Positions 1 to 7,056 of a DNA stretch of 8,285 nt are shown piece by piece. Positions within the stretch are counted from its first letter, which is position 1; each line of letters begins with the position of its first letter. The position numbers and the translations under genes were made by a program. The stretch is from assembly GCA_009703845.1 (NCBI GenBank), contig WLFI01000025.1, positions 1 to 8,285 of the forward strand, in the 5' to 3' direction. The DNA is from Actinomycetota bacterium. GTDB lineage: Bacteria; Actinomycetota; Actinomycetes; Actinomycetales; Microbacteriaceae. The notes under the pieces are model-generated. The model was not told the origin of the DNA. It saw only the letters and a program-made list of their open reading frames with translations, and made no database searches.

Positions 1-1056
1 CGCAAAGAAACTCCGGCCGGCCTTGAAGCCGCACTGCCAGTTTTTGAAGCAGGTACAGAACTAGCTACCCGCGCCGCCTCTGGCAAGGTCATCAACTCCA
101 TTGCTGCTGTCATGCCTGAACTTTGGGGTGGCTCAGCCGACCTAGCCGAATCCAACCTCACCACTATCAATGGTTCAAAGTCATTTGTGCCAGAGCAGTG
201 GTCAACCCACGAGTGGTCAGGAAATAAGTACGGACGAGTGCTTCACTTCGGTATTCGCGAACACGCGATGGGTTCGATTCTCAATGGAATCGCTCTTCAC
301 GGAAACACCCGTGTCTTTGGTGGAACCTTCTTGATTTTCAGCGACTACATGCGCCCAGCTGTGCGTCTAGCCGCCCTCATGGGTGTTCCATCGATCTTCG
401 TTTGGACTCACGACTCGGTGGCTCTTGGTGAGGATGGCCCGACCCACCAGCCGATTGAGCAGATTGCGTCGCTACGAGCAATTCCGAACCTCGACATGGT
501 GCGCCCAGCCGATGCCAACGAAACCTCATATGCCTGGAAGACGATTCTTGAACGTCGAAACAATCCAGCCGGTATCGCTCTAAGCCGTCAGAACCTTCCG
601 GTTTTCAACCGCTCGGATGCAGATGCCACGGGTGTTGTCTATGGCGCAGCCAAGCACACCGAAAAAGGCGCTTACGTCTTGGCTGAAGCCGCTAACGGCA
701 AGCCTGATGTGATCTTGATCGCAACGGGTTCTGAGGTTCAGCTGGCTGTATCGGCTCGTCTCGAACTTGAAGCGGCCGGCATCGCAACTCGTGTCGTATC
801 TGCTCCATGTGTGGAATGGTTCGACGAGCAGTCCGCCGAGTACCGCGAATCGGTGCTGCCAGCATCCGTCAAGGCGCGCGTATCGGTCGAAGCCGGCTTG
901 AGCCTCGGTTGGTCAAAGTACGTCGGGGGGTTCGGCGAGAGCGTTTCGATTGAGCACTTCGGTGCCTCGGCAGACTACGCCACCTTGTTCCGCGAATTCG
1001 GCATGACGGTCGAAAACGTTGTCTCGGCAGCAAAAACCTCACTCGCAAAGATTTAA
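1..1056 (+). CDS. tkt: Transketolase, C-terminal half (partial, 5' end outside window)
   Basis: Thiamine-diphosphate enzyme of the non-oxidative pentose phosphate pathway; it moves two-carbon units between ketose and aldose phosphates in the cytoplasm. The frame is open from base 1 to a TAA at 1054-1056, giving 351 visible residues against roughly 700 for the family, so about half is missing on the left. The first in-frame ATG (112) is internal, because clear transketolase sequence precedes it. Visible marks, in window residue numbers: the pyrimidine-domain motif FGIREHAMG with the cofactor-activating Glu at 87; THDSVALGEDGPTHQP (transketolase signature 2) with the conserved His at 149; the following SLRAIPN and ALSRQNLP segments; and a C-terminal domain containing IATGSEVQLA and GGFGESVSIEHFGASA. 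It is the first visible gene of the plus-strand cluster; tal follows after 27 bp. Nothing looks broken. Identity is very secure. Confidence 0.97.
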   Translation, partial: RKETPAGLEAALPVFEAGTELATRAASGKVINSIAAVMPELWGGSADLAESNLTTINGSKSFVPEQWSTHEWSGNKYGRVLHFGIREHAMGSILNGIALHGNTRVFGGTFLIFSDYMRPAVRLAALMGVPSIFVWTHDSVALGEDGPTHQPIEQIASLRAIPNLDMVRPADANETSYAWKTILERRNNPAGIALSRQNLPVFNRSDADATGVVYGAAKHTEKGAYVLAEAANGKPDVILIATGSEVQLAVSARLELEAAGIATRVVSAPCVEWFDEQSAEYRESVLPASVKARVSVEAGLSLGWSKYVGGFGESVSIEHFGASADYATLFREFGMTVENVVSAAKTSLAKI

Positions 1057-1083
1057 GTCTGATTGGTTTAGGAAAAGAAGAAA

Positions 1084-2190
1084 ATGAACAGTCCACTCGC
1101 ACAACTGGCAGCCAATGGCGTAAGCATTTGGCTAGATGACCTTTCGCGCAGCCGCATTCGTTCGGGTGCCCTCGCGGCGCTAATCGAGAGCCGCTCGGTT
1201 TCTGGTGTCACCACCAACCCAACTATTTTTGCTGGCGCTCTGTCTAAGGGCGAGGGTTATGGCGATCAGGTAGCAGAACTTGCTGCGCGCGGAGCTTCGG
1301 CAACCGAAGCTATTTTTGAAATCACCACCCAGGACGTCGCCGAAGCATGCGACATTTTCGACGGCGTTTACCGCGATTCAAAGGGTTTTGACGGTCGAGT
1401 TTCGATCGAAGTTGAGCCAGGTTTGGCCAACGACACCGAGGGCACTGTCTCTCAGGCGCTCGAGCTCTTCGCCAAGGTGAACCGTGAAAACGTAATGATC
1501 AAGATTCCGGCCACTAAGCCTGGCCTTTCGGCAATCACTCAGGTGATCGGTGCTGGAATTAGCGTGAATGTGACCCTCATCTTCTCGCTAACTCGCTACC
1601 ACGAGGTCATCGAGGCGTACATCCGAGGAATCGAATTGGCCAAGGCCAACGGGCACGATCTCAGCAAGATTCACTCTGTAGCCAGCTTCTTCGTATCTCG
1701 CGTCGACCTCGAGATTGATTCAAGACTCGCCGTTGTCGGCACCGGGGATGCGCTTTCGCTCAAGTCAAAGGCCGCCCTCGCCAATGCTCGTCTTGCCTAC
1801 CAGGTATACGAACAAGACTTTGATAATGCTCGTTGGAGCGCTCTAGCGGCGGCCGGTGCAAACAAGCAGCGACCACTAATGGCTTCGACGGGCGTCAAAG
1901 ACCCAAACCTTTCAGACACGCTTTACGTGACAGAATTGGTCGCTCCTGAGTTGGTCAACACCATGCCTGAGAAGACCATGGAGGCAGTTTTCGACCACGG
2001 CGTCGTTCCACAGGACAGCATCCGCTCGAAGTACGAAGAGGCGAACATGATTTTGCTTGCGGTTACCGCGGTTGGCGTTTCGTATGACGAAGCAACTGAA
2101 AAGCTGGAAAAAGAGGGTGTCGAGAAGTTCATCGTTTCTTGGAACGAACTTGTCGAAAGCGTTTCGAACGCGCTGGAGGCAGCCAAGTAA
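1084..2190 (+). CDS. tal: Transaldolase
   Basis: Transfers a dihydroxyacetone unit from sedoheptulose-7-phosphate to glyceraldehyde-3-phosphate (and the reverse) through a Schiff base; non-oxidative pentose phosphate pathway, cytoplasmic. The 368 residues match the length of the actinobacterial type. Transaldolase signature 1 is GVTTNPTIF at residues 41-49. Signature 2 is [13 protein letters not shown], with the Schiff-base lysine at K140. [22 protein letters not shown] and the late HGVVPQDSI segment also fit the long actinobacterial/cyanobacterial form. The ATG at 1084 follows a purine-rich stretch with AGGA at 1070-1073. The TAA stop shares its last base with the ATG of pgi (TAATG), so translation of the two is probably coupled. 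The product also pairs functionally with the upstream tkt. Confidence 0.97.
   Translation: MNSPLAQLAANGVSIWLDDLSRSRIRSGALAALIESRSVSGVTTNPTIFAGALSKGEGYGDQVAELAARGASATEAIFEITTQDVAEACDIFDGVYRDSKGFDGRVSIEVEPGLANDTEGTVSQALELFAKVNRENVMIKIPATKPGLSAITQVIGAGISVNVTLIFSLTRYHEVIEAYIRGIELAKANGHDLSKIHSVASFFVSRVDLEIDSRLAVVGTGDALSLKSKAALANARLAYQVYEQDFDNARWSALAAAGANKQRPLMASTGVKDPNLSDTLYVTELVAPELVNTMPEKTMEAVFDHGVVPQDSIRSKYEEANMILLAVTAVGVSYDEATEKLEKEGVEKFIVSWNELVESVSNALEAAK
2175..2179 (+). promoter_or_regulatory. Ribosome binding site deciding the pgi start
   Basis: GGAGG lies ten bases before the ATG at 2190, inside the last codons of tal. It supports 2190 rather than the in-frame ATG at 2139, which would give an atypical Arg/Lys-rich N-terminus and a 52-base overlap with tal. 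Confidence 0.75.
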
Positions 2191-3794
2191 TGTCAGTTTC
2201 AGTTTCCGTTTCAGTTTCGGGCGCCGCGAAAGCTGCCGTCGAGCAGAACATCGAGGCTCTGGTTGCCGACCGTGTTGCCAGCCGAATTGCGGCCAAAGAC
2301 TTCACGTTGTGGGGTAAAGACGCCGAGGACGAGTCCTCAAAGCGTCTGGGCTGGGTTACCTCGGCAACTGACTCACAAAACCTTGTCTCGGGCATCCTCG
2401 CTCTTCGGGCCGAGTTTGCCGCTAAGGGTGTTGACCGTTTCGTGCTTTGCGGTATGGGTGGATCTTCACTTGCCCCAGAGGTAATCACGGCAACGGCAGG
2501 TGTGGCGCTAGTCGTTCTGGACTCAACCGATCCTGCCCAGATTCAAGATGCTCTGAACGGCGCTATCTCGCGTACCGCGATCATCGTGTCGTCTAAATCG
2601 GGCTCTACCGTTGAGACCGACTCACAGAAGAGAATCTTCGAAAAGGCCTTCAATGATGCCGGTATCGATAAGACCGACCGCATCGTCATAGTTACCGACC
2701 CTGGTTCACCGATGGAAGCAGCCGCTAAGGCTGATGGCTATCGAATCTTCAACGCCGACGCAACCGTTGGCGGTCGATACTCGGCTCTTACCGCGTTCGG
2801 TCTTGTGCCTTCTGGTCTTGCCGGTGCCGACATTCAAGCACTGCTAGACGACGCCAACTCGGTTTCAGAACTACTCTCGAGCGACTCACAAGACAACCCG
2901 GCACTGGTTTTGGGAGCTGCTATGGCTCGCACCGCAACCGCCACTGGTTTCAAAGACAAGCTAGGGCTCGTCGATGTCGACTCCCCCATTGTTGGTTTTG
3001 GTGACTGGGCTGAACAGCTCATCGCTGAGTCAACCGGAAAGCTCGGCCTAGGCGTCTTGCCTGTGGTTCTTGCTACCGACAGCTCAGAACTAGCTTCTGC
3101 CCCCGCGGACCTATTGGTCGCGAAAATCTACGCCGAGGCAACCGCCGCAACCGGTGACGAGGTTGCCGTATCTGGTGCACTCGGAGCTCAGTTTTTACTC
3201 TGGGAGTATGCCACCGTGGTGGCCAGCCGATTGATTGGCATCAACCCATTCGACCAGCCAGACGTCGAGTCGGCAAAGATTGCTGCTCGAGGCATGCTCG
3301 AACAGCGCGCCGAGGCCACTTCTCCGGCCTTCGAGGCAAACAATGTTGAGGTACGCGCGCAGTCGTTGAACCTCGGCGAGAGCGACACCTTGGGCTCGGC
3401 CATCCGTGCGCTTTTGGCTAACTTGGATGCTGACGGCTACGTATCGGTTCACGCTTACCTAGATCGCACCAGCGCTCCAGAGGCCGCGGCACTGCGTGAA
3501 GCTTTGGCTGCCGCATCGGGACGACCAACCACCTTCGGTTGGGCTCCTCGCTTCTTGCACTCGACCGGCCAGTATCACAAGGGCGGCCCGCGTCAGGGCG
3601 TTTACCTGCAAATCACTTCGGGCACCGAAGCCGACATCGCTGTGCCAGGTCGTGATTTCACATTCGGTGAACTCATCGCATCACAGGCTGCTGGAGACGC
3701 GGCCGTGTTGGCTGCACTTGGTCGCCCAGTATTAACTCTTACGCTTAGAGACGTCAGCAGCGGTTTGAGTGCTATTCGAAACGCCATCGGCTAA
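2190..3794 (+). CDS. pgi: Glucose-6-phosphate isomerase, Tal-Pgi-fusion type
   Basis: Interconverts glucose-6-phosphate and fructose-6-phosphate, feeding carbon returned by Tkt/Tal back to Zwf. The product is 534 residues from the ATG at 2190. Visible motifs: GMGGSSLAPE at 88-97 (sugar-phosphate-binding SIS fold); SKSGST at 135-140 (phosphate binding); GGRYS with R196; the segment WAEQLIAESTGK with the likely catalytic Glu E280; and NPFDQPDVESAK at 352-363 with K363 in the place of the conserved catalytic lysine. Unlike short Pgi proteins, about 170 residues follow, including RFLHSTGQYHKGGP (H457). From memory, that C-terminal block is shared with the Pgi half of Tal-Pgi fusion proteins. The N-terminus opens with four Ser-Val pairs encoded by a hexanucleotide repeat. 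Its frame is -1 relative to tal, so the two are separate proteins. zwf follows after 13 bp. Confidence 0.95.
   Translation: MSVSVSVSVSGAAKAAVEQNIEALVADRVASRIAAKDFTLWGKDAEDESSKRLGWVTSATDSQNLVSGILALRAEFAAKGVDRFVLCGMGGSSLAPEVITATAGVALVVLDSTDPAQIQDALNGAISRTAIIVSSKSGSTVETDSQKRIFEKAFNDAGIDKTDRIVIVTDPGSPMEAAAKADGYRIFNADATVGGRYSALTAFGLVPSGLAGADIQALLDDANSVSELLSSDSQDNPALVLGAAMARTATATGFKDKLGLVDVDSPIVGFGDWAEQLIAESTGKLGLGVLPVVLATDSSELASAPADLLVAKIYAEATAATGDEVAVSGALGAQFLLWEYATVVASRLIGINPFDQPDVESAKIAARGMLEQRAEATSPAFEANNVEVRAQSLNLGESDTLGSAIRALLANLDADGYVSVHAYLDRTSAPEAAALREALAAASGRPTTFGWAPRFLHSTGQYHKGGPRQGVYLQITSGTEADIAVPGRDFTFGELIASQAAGDAAVLAALGRPVLTLTLRDVSSGLSAIRNAIG
2193..2216 (+). repeat. Short hexanucleotide tandem repeat in pgi 5' end
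   Basis: Four consecutive copies of TCNGTT (three TCAGTT and one TCCGTT) directly follow the pgi start codon and encode Ser-Val four times. The unit is a multiple of three, so a change in copy number would lengthen or shorten the N-terminus without a frameshift. Confidence 0.85.
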
Positions 3795-3798
3795 GGAG
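3793..3798 (+). promoter_or_regulatory. Ribosome binding site deciding the zwf TTG start
   Basis: AAGGAG overlaps the pgi TAA stop and lies nine bases before a TTG at 3808. This is the best Shine-Dalgarno in the junction. It argues for TTG initiation over the upstream ATG at 3769 (inside pgi, no such site) and over the GTG at 3814, which would be fifteen bases away. Confidence 0.75.
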
Positions 3799-3807
3799 CT
3801 ATTTCAA

Positions 3808-5346
3808 TTGCCAGTGAAACTCGGTCCGGGTATCAACCCGCTTCGCGATCCTGAAGATCGCAGGCTTAACCGCATTGCCGGGCCCAGCGGTCTAATCATT
3901 TTCGGAGTCACCGGTGACTTGAGCCGCAAGAAGCTCATGCCCGCCGTTTATGACCTTGCCAACCGCGGCCTGCTTCCACCCGGCTTTGCGTTGGTTGGTT
4001 TTGCCCGTCGTGAATGGGAAGATCAGGACTTCGCCAAAGTCGTGCACGACTCGGTTCGTGACCACGCCAGGACGCCGTTCAGCGAAGAAGTTTGGCAGCA
4101 ACTGTCTCGCGGTATTCGATTTGTGCAAGGTGAGTTTGATGATGACGATGCTTTCGATCGCCTAAAAGAAACGATTGCCGAACTCGACCGTGAACGTGGA
4201 ACCAACGGAAACCACGCTTTCTACCTGTCGATTCCACCTAAGGCATTCCCTCTGGTTTGTCAGCAGCTGAGCCGTTCGGGTTTAGCGGCGCCCAAAGAAG
4301 ACCAGTTTCGCCGAGTTGTCATCGAGAAGCCATTCGGTAGTGACCTAAAGACTGCCCGCGAACTGAATGCAGTTGTTGAGTCGGTCTTCCCGCCTGACTC
4401 CGTGTTCCGCATCGACCACTATCTCGGCAAAGAGACCGTGCAGAACATTCTCGCTTTGCGTTTTGCCAACCAACTTTTTGAACCGATTTGGAACTCAAAC
4501 TACATCGACCACGTTCAGATAACCATGGCCGAAGACATTGGTGTGGGTGGTCGTGCGGGCTATTACGACGGAATCGGTGCAGCCCGAGACGTTATTCAGA
4601 ACCACTTGCTACAGCTTCTCGCGCTTACGGCGATGGAAGAGCCCGTTTCCTTTGACGCGTCAGATTTGCGCGCCGAGAAAGAAAAGGTTTTGTCGGCTGT
4701 AAGACTTCCGAAAGACCTAGGAAAGTACACCGCGCGAGGTCAATACGCCGGCGGTTGGCAGGGCGGCGAAAAGGTCACCGGATTCTTGAGCGAAGAGGGC
4801 ATGAACCCGAAATCGGTCACCGAAACCTATGCAGCCATGCGTCTCGACATCGACACTCGCCGCTGGGCAGGTGTGCCGTTTTATCTGCGTGCCGGCAAGC
4901 GCCTCGGGCGCCGCGTGACCGAAATCGCCATTGTCTTCAAGCGTGCTCCGCAACAATTGTTTGAGGCGAGTCAGACCTCTCAGCTTGGCCAGAACGCTCT
5001 GGTTATTCGCGTTCAGCCCGATGAGGGTGTAACGATTCGCTTTGGTTCAAAGGTTCCCGGAGTCGGCATGCAGGTTCGCGACGTAACGATGGACTTTGGT
5101 TATGGACACGCTTTCACCGAAGCTAGCCCAGAGGCCTACGAGCGTTTGATTCTCGACGTTCTACTCGGTGATCCACCGCTGTTCCCACGCCACGAAGAGG
5201 TCGAGCTGTCGTGGAAGATTCTCGACCCGATTGAAGAGTATTGGGCCAAAAAGGGCAAGCCAGAGCAGTACCGCCCAGGCTCTTGGGGACCTGCTTCTGC
5301 AGATCAAATGATGGCCCAGGATGGCCGTGCTTGGAGGATTCCGTGA
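3808..5346 (+). CDS. zwf: Glucose-6-phosphate 1-dehydrogenase
   Basis: Catalyses the first step of the oxidative pentose phosphate pathway, glucose-6-phosphate to 6-phosphogluconolactone, normally with NADP+. From the TTG at 3808 the product is 512 residues, the usual actinobacterial length. Its start runs into NPLRDPEDRRLNRIAGPSG, which is characteristic of actinobacterial Zwf. The coenzyme-binding motif IIFGVTGDLSRKK is at 30-42, the substrate-binding EKPFG is at 173-177 with K174, and the active-site signature RIDHYLGKE is at 201-209 with D203, H204 and K208. The catalytic base His is H266 in the QNHLLQ segment. The C-terminal beta+alpha domain carries AGKRLGRRVTEIAIVFKRAP. The stop overlaps the GTG of opcA, whose product assists this enzyme in other actinobacteria. 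A start at 3769 would add 13 residues overlapping pgi and is unlikely. Confidence 0.96.
   Translation: MPVKLGPGINPLRDPEDRRLNRIAGPSGLIIFGVTGDLSRKKLMPAVYDLANRGLLPPGFALVGFARREWEDQDFAKVVHDSVRDHARTPFSEEVWQQLSRGIRFVQGEFDDDDAFDRLKETIAELDRERGTNGNHAFYLSIPPKAFPLVCQQLSRSGLAAPKEDQFRRVVIEKPFGSDLKTARELNAVVESVFPPDSVFRIDHYLGKETVQNILALRFANQLFEPIWNSNYIDHVQITMAEDIGVGGRAGYYDGIGAARDVIQNHLLQLLALTAMEEPVSFDASDLRAEKEKVLSAVRLPKDLGKYTARGQYAGGWQGGEKVTGFLSEEGMNPKSVTETYAAMRLDIDTRRWAGVPFYLRAGKRLGRRVTEIAIVFKRAPQQLFEASQTSQLGQNALVIRVQPDEGVTIRFGSKVPGVGMQVRDVTMDFGYGHAFTEASPEAYERLILDVLLGDPPLFPRHEEVELSWKILDPIEEYWAKKGKPEQYRPGSWGPASADQMMAQDGRAWRIP
5333..5337 (+). promoter_or_regulatory. Ribosome binding site for opcA
   Basis: GGAGG inside the last zwf codons, five bases before the GTG at 5343. 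It supports the GTGA-overlap start rather than the ATG at 5241, which lies more than 100 bases inside zwf. Confidence 0.7.
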
Positions 5347-6320
5347 TCGTCGACCTACCCAACACAACCGTCTCGAAGGTCTCGAAATCGCTTGTTCAGA
5401 TTCGCGAGCAGGGTGGCGCTGTTGCGCTCGGTCGCGTGCTAACACTGATCATCTCTACCGACTTCAAGGGCATTGAGACTGCCATTCAAGCCGCGAACGA
5501 CGCCTCGCGCGAGCATCCTTGTCGAATCTTGGTTCTTGCCGACGACAAGGGAGCTTCAAAGAAGTCGGCACGCTTGGATGCACAGATTCGAGTCGGTGGA
5601 GACGCCGGCGCATCAGAAGTAATCGTTCTCAGGGCGCACGGAGAAGCGGCTAGCGACCCACAGGGGCTCGTAACCGGCCTGCTACTGCCAGATGCGCCTG
5701 TCGTAGCCTGGTGGCCAAATGAGGCACCTGATAAGGCTTCGACATCGCCAATCGGTCAAATTGCAACTCGCAGAATTACTGACGCAGCGAGTCAAAAAGA
5801 CCCTCACGGCTACCTCGTGCATCTTGCAAAAACCTATGCACCCGGAGACAGCGACTTTGCGTGGACTCGTTTGACGCTCTGGCGTGCCCAACTGGCAGCC
5901 ATTCTCGACCAGCCACCCTATGACGCAATTACCGCAATTGAAGTTACTGGTGCAGTCGACTCCCCCAGCACCGACCTCTTGGCGGCCTGGCTCGAATTGC
6001 AGTTGAAGGTCAAGGTTTCTCTCATTCGCACCACACGCGGCAAGGCGGTTAGCGGCATTCGCGGTGTCAAGCTGATTAGAAAATCGGGCAACATTGAGAT
6101 CGTTAGAAGAGTGCCCGATGTCGCGACCCTAATTCAGCCGACTCAGCCGACCAGAGAGATTTCTCTTCCACGTCGCGGTTTGCGCGATTGCCTGAGCGAG
6201 GACATGCGTCGACTTGATCCTGACGACCTATTCGGCAAAGTCATCACCAAGGCATTCTCGGCCAAGACGCCGAAGCCAACTATTTCGAAAACCAAACCGG
6301 CGGCAAAGAAAAAGAAGTGA
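5343..6320 (+). CDS. opcA: Glucose-6-phosphate dehydrogenase assembly protein OpcA
   Basis: Actinobacterial and cyanobacterial partner of Zwf that promotes assembly and activity of glucose-6-phosphate dehydrogenase; it has no known catalytic activity of its own. The product is 325 residues from the GTG at 5343. The N-terminus (M)IVDLPNTTVSKVSKSL is typical of the family and confirms the start. The N-terminal domain holds the AVALGRVLTLIIST strand and HPCRILVL. A hallmark segment, GLLLPDAPVVAWWPNEAP, has D117 and W123-W124. A QPTQPT repeat (265-270) comes from a 9-bp direct repeat at 6135-6152. The protein ends in a very basic tail, PAAKKKK, unlike the body of the protein. GTG overlaps the zwf stop and its own TGA overlaps the pgl GTG, so zwf, opcA and pgl look translationally coupled, as expected for a partner made in proportion to Zwf. 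Confidence 0.93.
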   Translation: MIVDLPNTTVSKVSKSLVQIREQGGAVALGRVLTLIISTDFKGIETAIQAANDASREHPCRILVLADDKGASKKSARLDAQIRVGGDAGASEVIVLRAHGEAASDPQGLVTGLLLPDAPVVAWWPNEAPDKASTSPIGQIATRRITDAASQKDPHGYLVHLAKTYAPGDSDFAWTRLTLWRAQLAAILDQPPYDAITAIEVTGAVDSPSTDLLAAWLELQLKVKVSLIRTTRGKAVSGIRGVKLIRKSGNIEIVRRVPDVATLIQPTQPTREISLPRRGLRDCLSEDMRRLDPDDLFGKVITKAFSAKTPKPTISKTKPAAKKKK

Positions 6321-7054
6321 ACCGACCAATAGTCAATCGCCTACCAGATGGCGCTGCGGTGGCAGATGCTGTTGCTGTCGCAGTGCTCGAAAAACTGGCC
6401 TCGGTTTTACAGGTCAAACCGCAAGCCCACTTCGTAGTTACAGGTGGCACCGTAGGCATTGCAAGTTTGGCGAGTTTGGCAAGACTCGACGACGGTTCGG
6501 TCGACTGGTCTCGAGTTCACGTCTGGTGGGGTGATGAAAGATTCGTTGAAAAAACTTCGGAAGATCGAAACGCGGTTCAGGCCAGAAGCGCCTGGCTTAG
6601 CCGCTCCGCTGTGCCAGAGTCGAACATCCACGAGTTTCCCGCCTCAGACCAGGGGCTAGATCTTCAAGCCGCTAGTGAACTCTTTGAGCGAGAACTGGCC
6701 CGCTTTTCAAGCGCGGATGCGGCATACCCCGAGTTCGATCTTCTCCTGCTGGGCATGGGCCCAGATGGCCACATCGCCAGTTTGTTTCCCGGCCACGAGC
6801 ACTCGTCCGAATTGGTAGTGGTTGCGGTCGAGGATTCACCAAAACCACCACCGATGCGCCTTAGCCTCAACTATGCGGTTATAAATGCCGCGGCTGAGGT
6901 TTGGTTTACGGTTGCAGGAGCCGATAAGGCCGACGCGGTTTCGGTTGCGTTTGGTGACGACCCAGAGAGTTTGCCCGTTGGAAGAGTTGCAGGCAAAGCA
7001 CGAACGGTCTGGTTTGTAGACCAGACCGCCGGCGTTAAAACTTGGGGCTGTTAG
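6317..7054 (+). CDS. pgl: 6-phosphogluconolactonase (DevB/Pgl family)
   Basis: Hydrolyses 6-phosphogluconolactone, the Zwf product, to 6-phosphogluconate. The 245 residues match the family length. Motifs in order: FVVTGGTVG with the Gly-Gly-Thr loop at 43-45; WWGDERFV at 70-77, where the D-E-R triplet is conserved for substrate phosphate; then DLLLLGMGPDGHIASLFPGH from 141 with H152, the family signature; then RLSLNYAVINAA and WFTVAGADKADAV. The GTG start overlaps the opcA TGA (GTGA). The sequence before it is only purine-rich (AAAGAAAAAGAA), so initiation probably relies on coupling. A 9-bp tandem repeat (6461-6478) encodes the ASLASL stretch. It is the last gene of the plus-strand cluster; its TAG stop is two bases from the rbpA stop on the other strand. 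The final codons contain a perfect inverted repeat, listed separately. Confidence 0.94.
   Translation: MNRPIVNRLPDGAAVADAVAVAVLEKLASVLQVKPQAHFVVTGGTVGIASLASLARLDDGSVDWSRVHVWWGDERFVEKTSEDRNAVQARSAWLSRSAVPESNIHEFPASDQGLDLQAASELFERELARFSSADAAYPEFDLLLLGMGPDGHIASLFPGHEHSSELVVVAVEDSPKPPPMRLSLNYAVINAAAEVWFTVAGADKADAVSVAFGDDPESLPVGRVAGKARTVWFVDQTAGVKTWGC
7005..7028 (-). terminator. Strong inverted repeat, candidate terminator for the rbpA operon
   Basis: CGGTCTGGT (7005-7013), a six-base loop, and its exact complement ACCAGACCG (7020-7028) form a perfect 9-bp stem. It lies inside the last codons of pgl and 28 bases past the rbpA stop on the minus strand. Read on the minus strand, it is followed by only a mildly T-rich stretch (TTCGTGCTTT). 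If it ended plus-strand transcripts it would cut pgl mRNA before its stop codon, so the minus-strand role is more likely. There is no true U-tract, so the call is tentative. Confidence 0.45.
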
Positions 7055-7056
7055 CT

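Noticed and set aside
1057..1083. tkt-tal gap examined for a promoter or terminator
   Set aside because: Only 27 bp, holding a purine-rich ribosome binding region; no stem and no recognisable -10/-35 pair.
2139..2192. Upstream in-frame ATG extending pgi by 17 residues into tal
   Set aside because: The extension is Arg/Lys-rich, unlike family N-termini, and GGAGG points to the ATG at 2190.
2129..2488. 119-codon open frame on the minus strand across the tal/pgi junction
   Set aside because: Antisense shadow of conserved coding sequence; its product has Thr-Glu repeats that merely mirror the pgi hexamer repeat, with no recognisable domain.
5161..5445. 94-codon minus-strand frame across the zwf/opcA junction
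   Set aside because: Fully covered by two confidently identified genes on the plus strand; no family resemblance or start signal.
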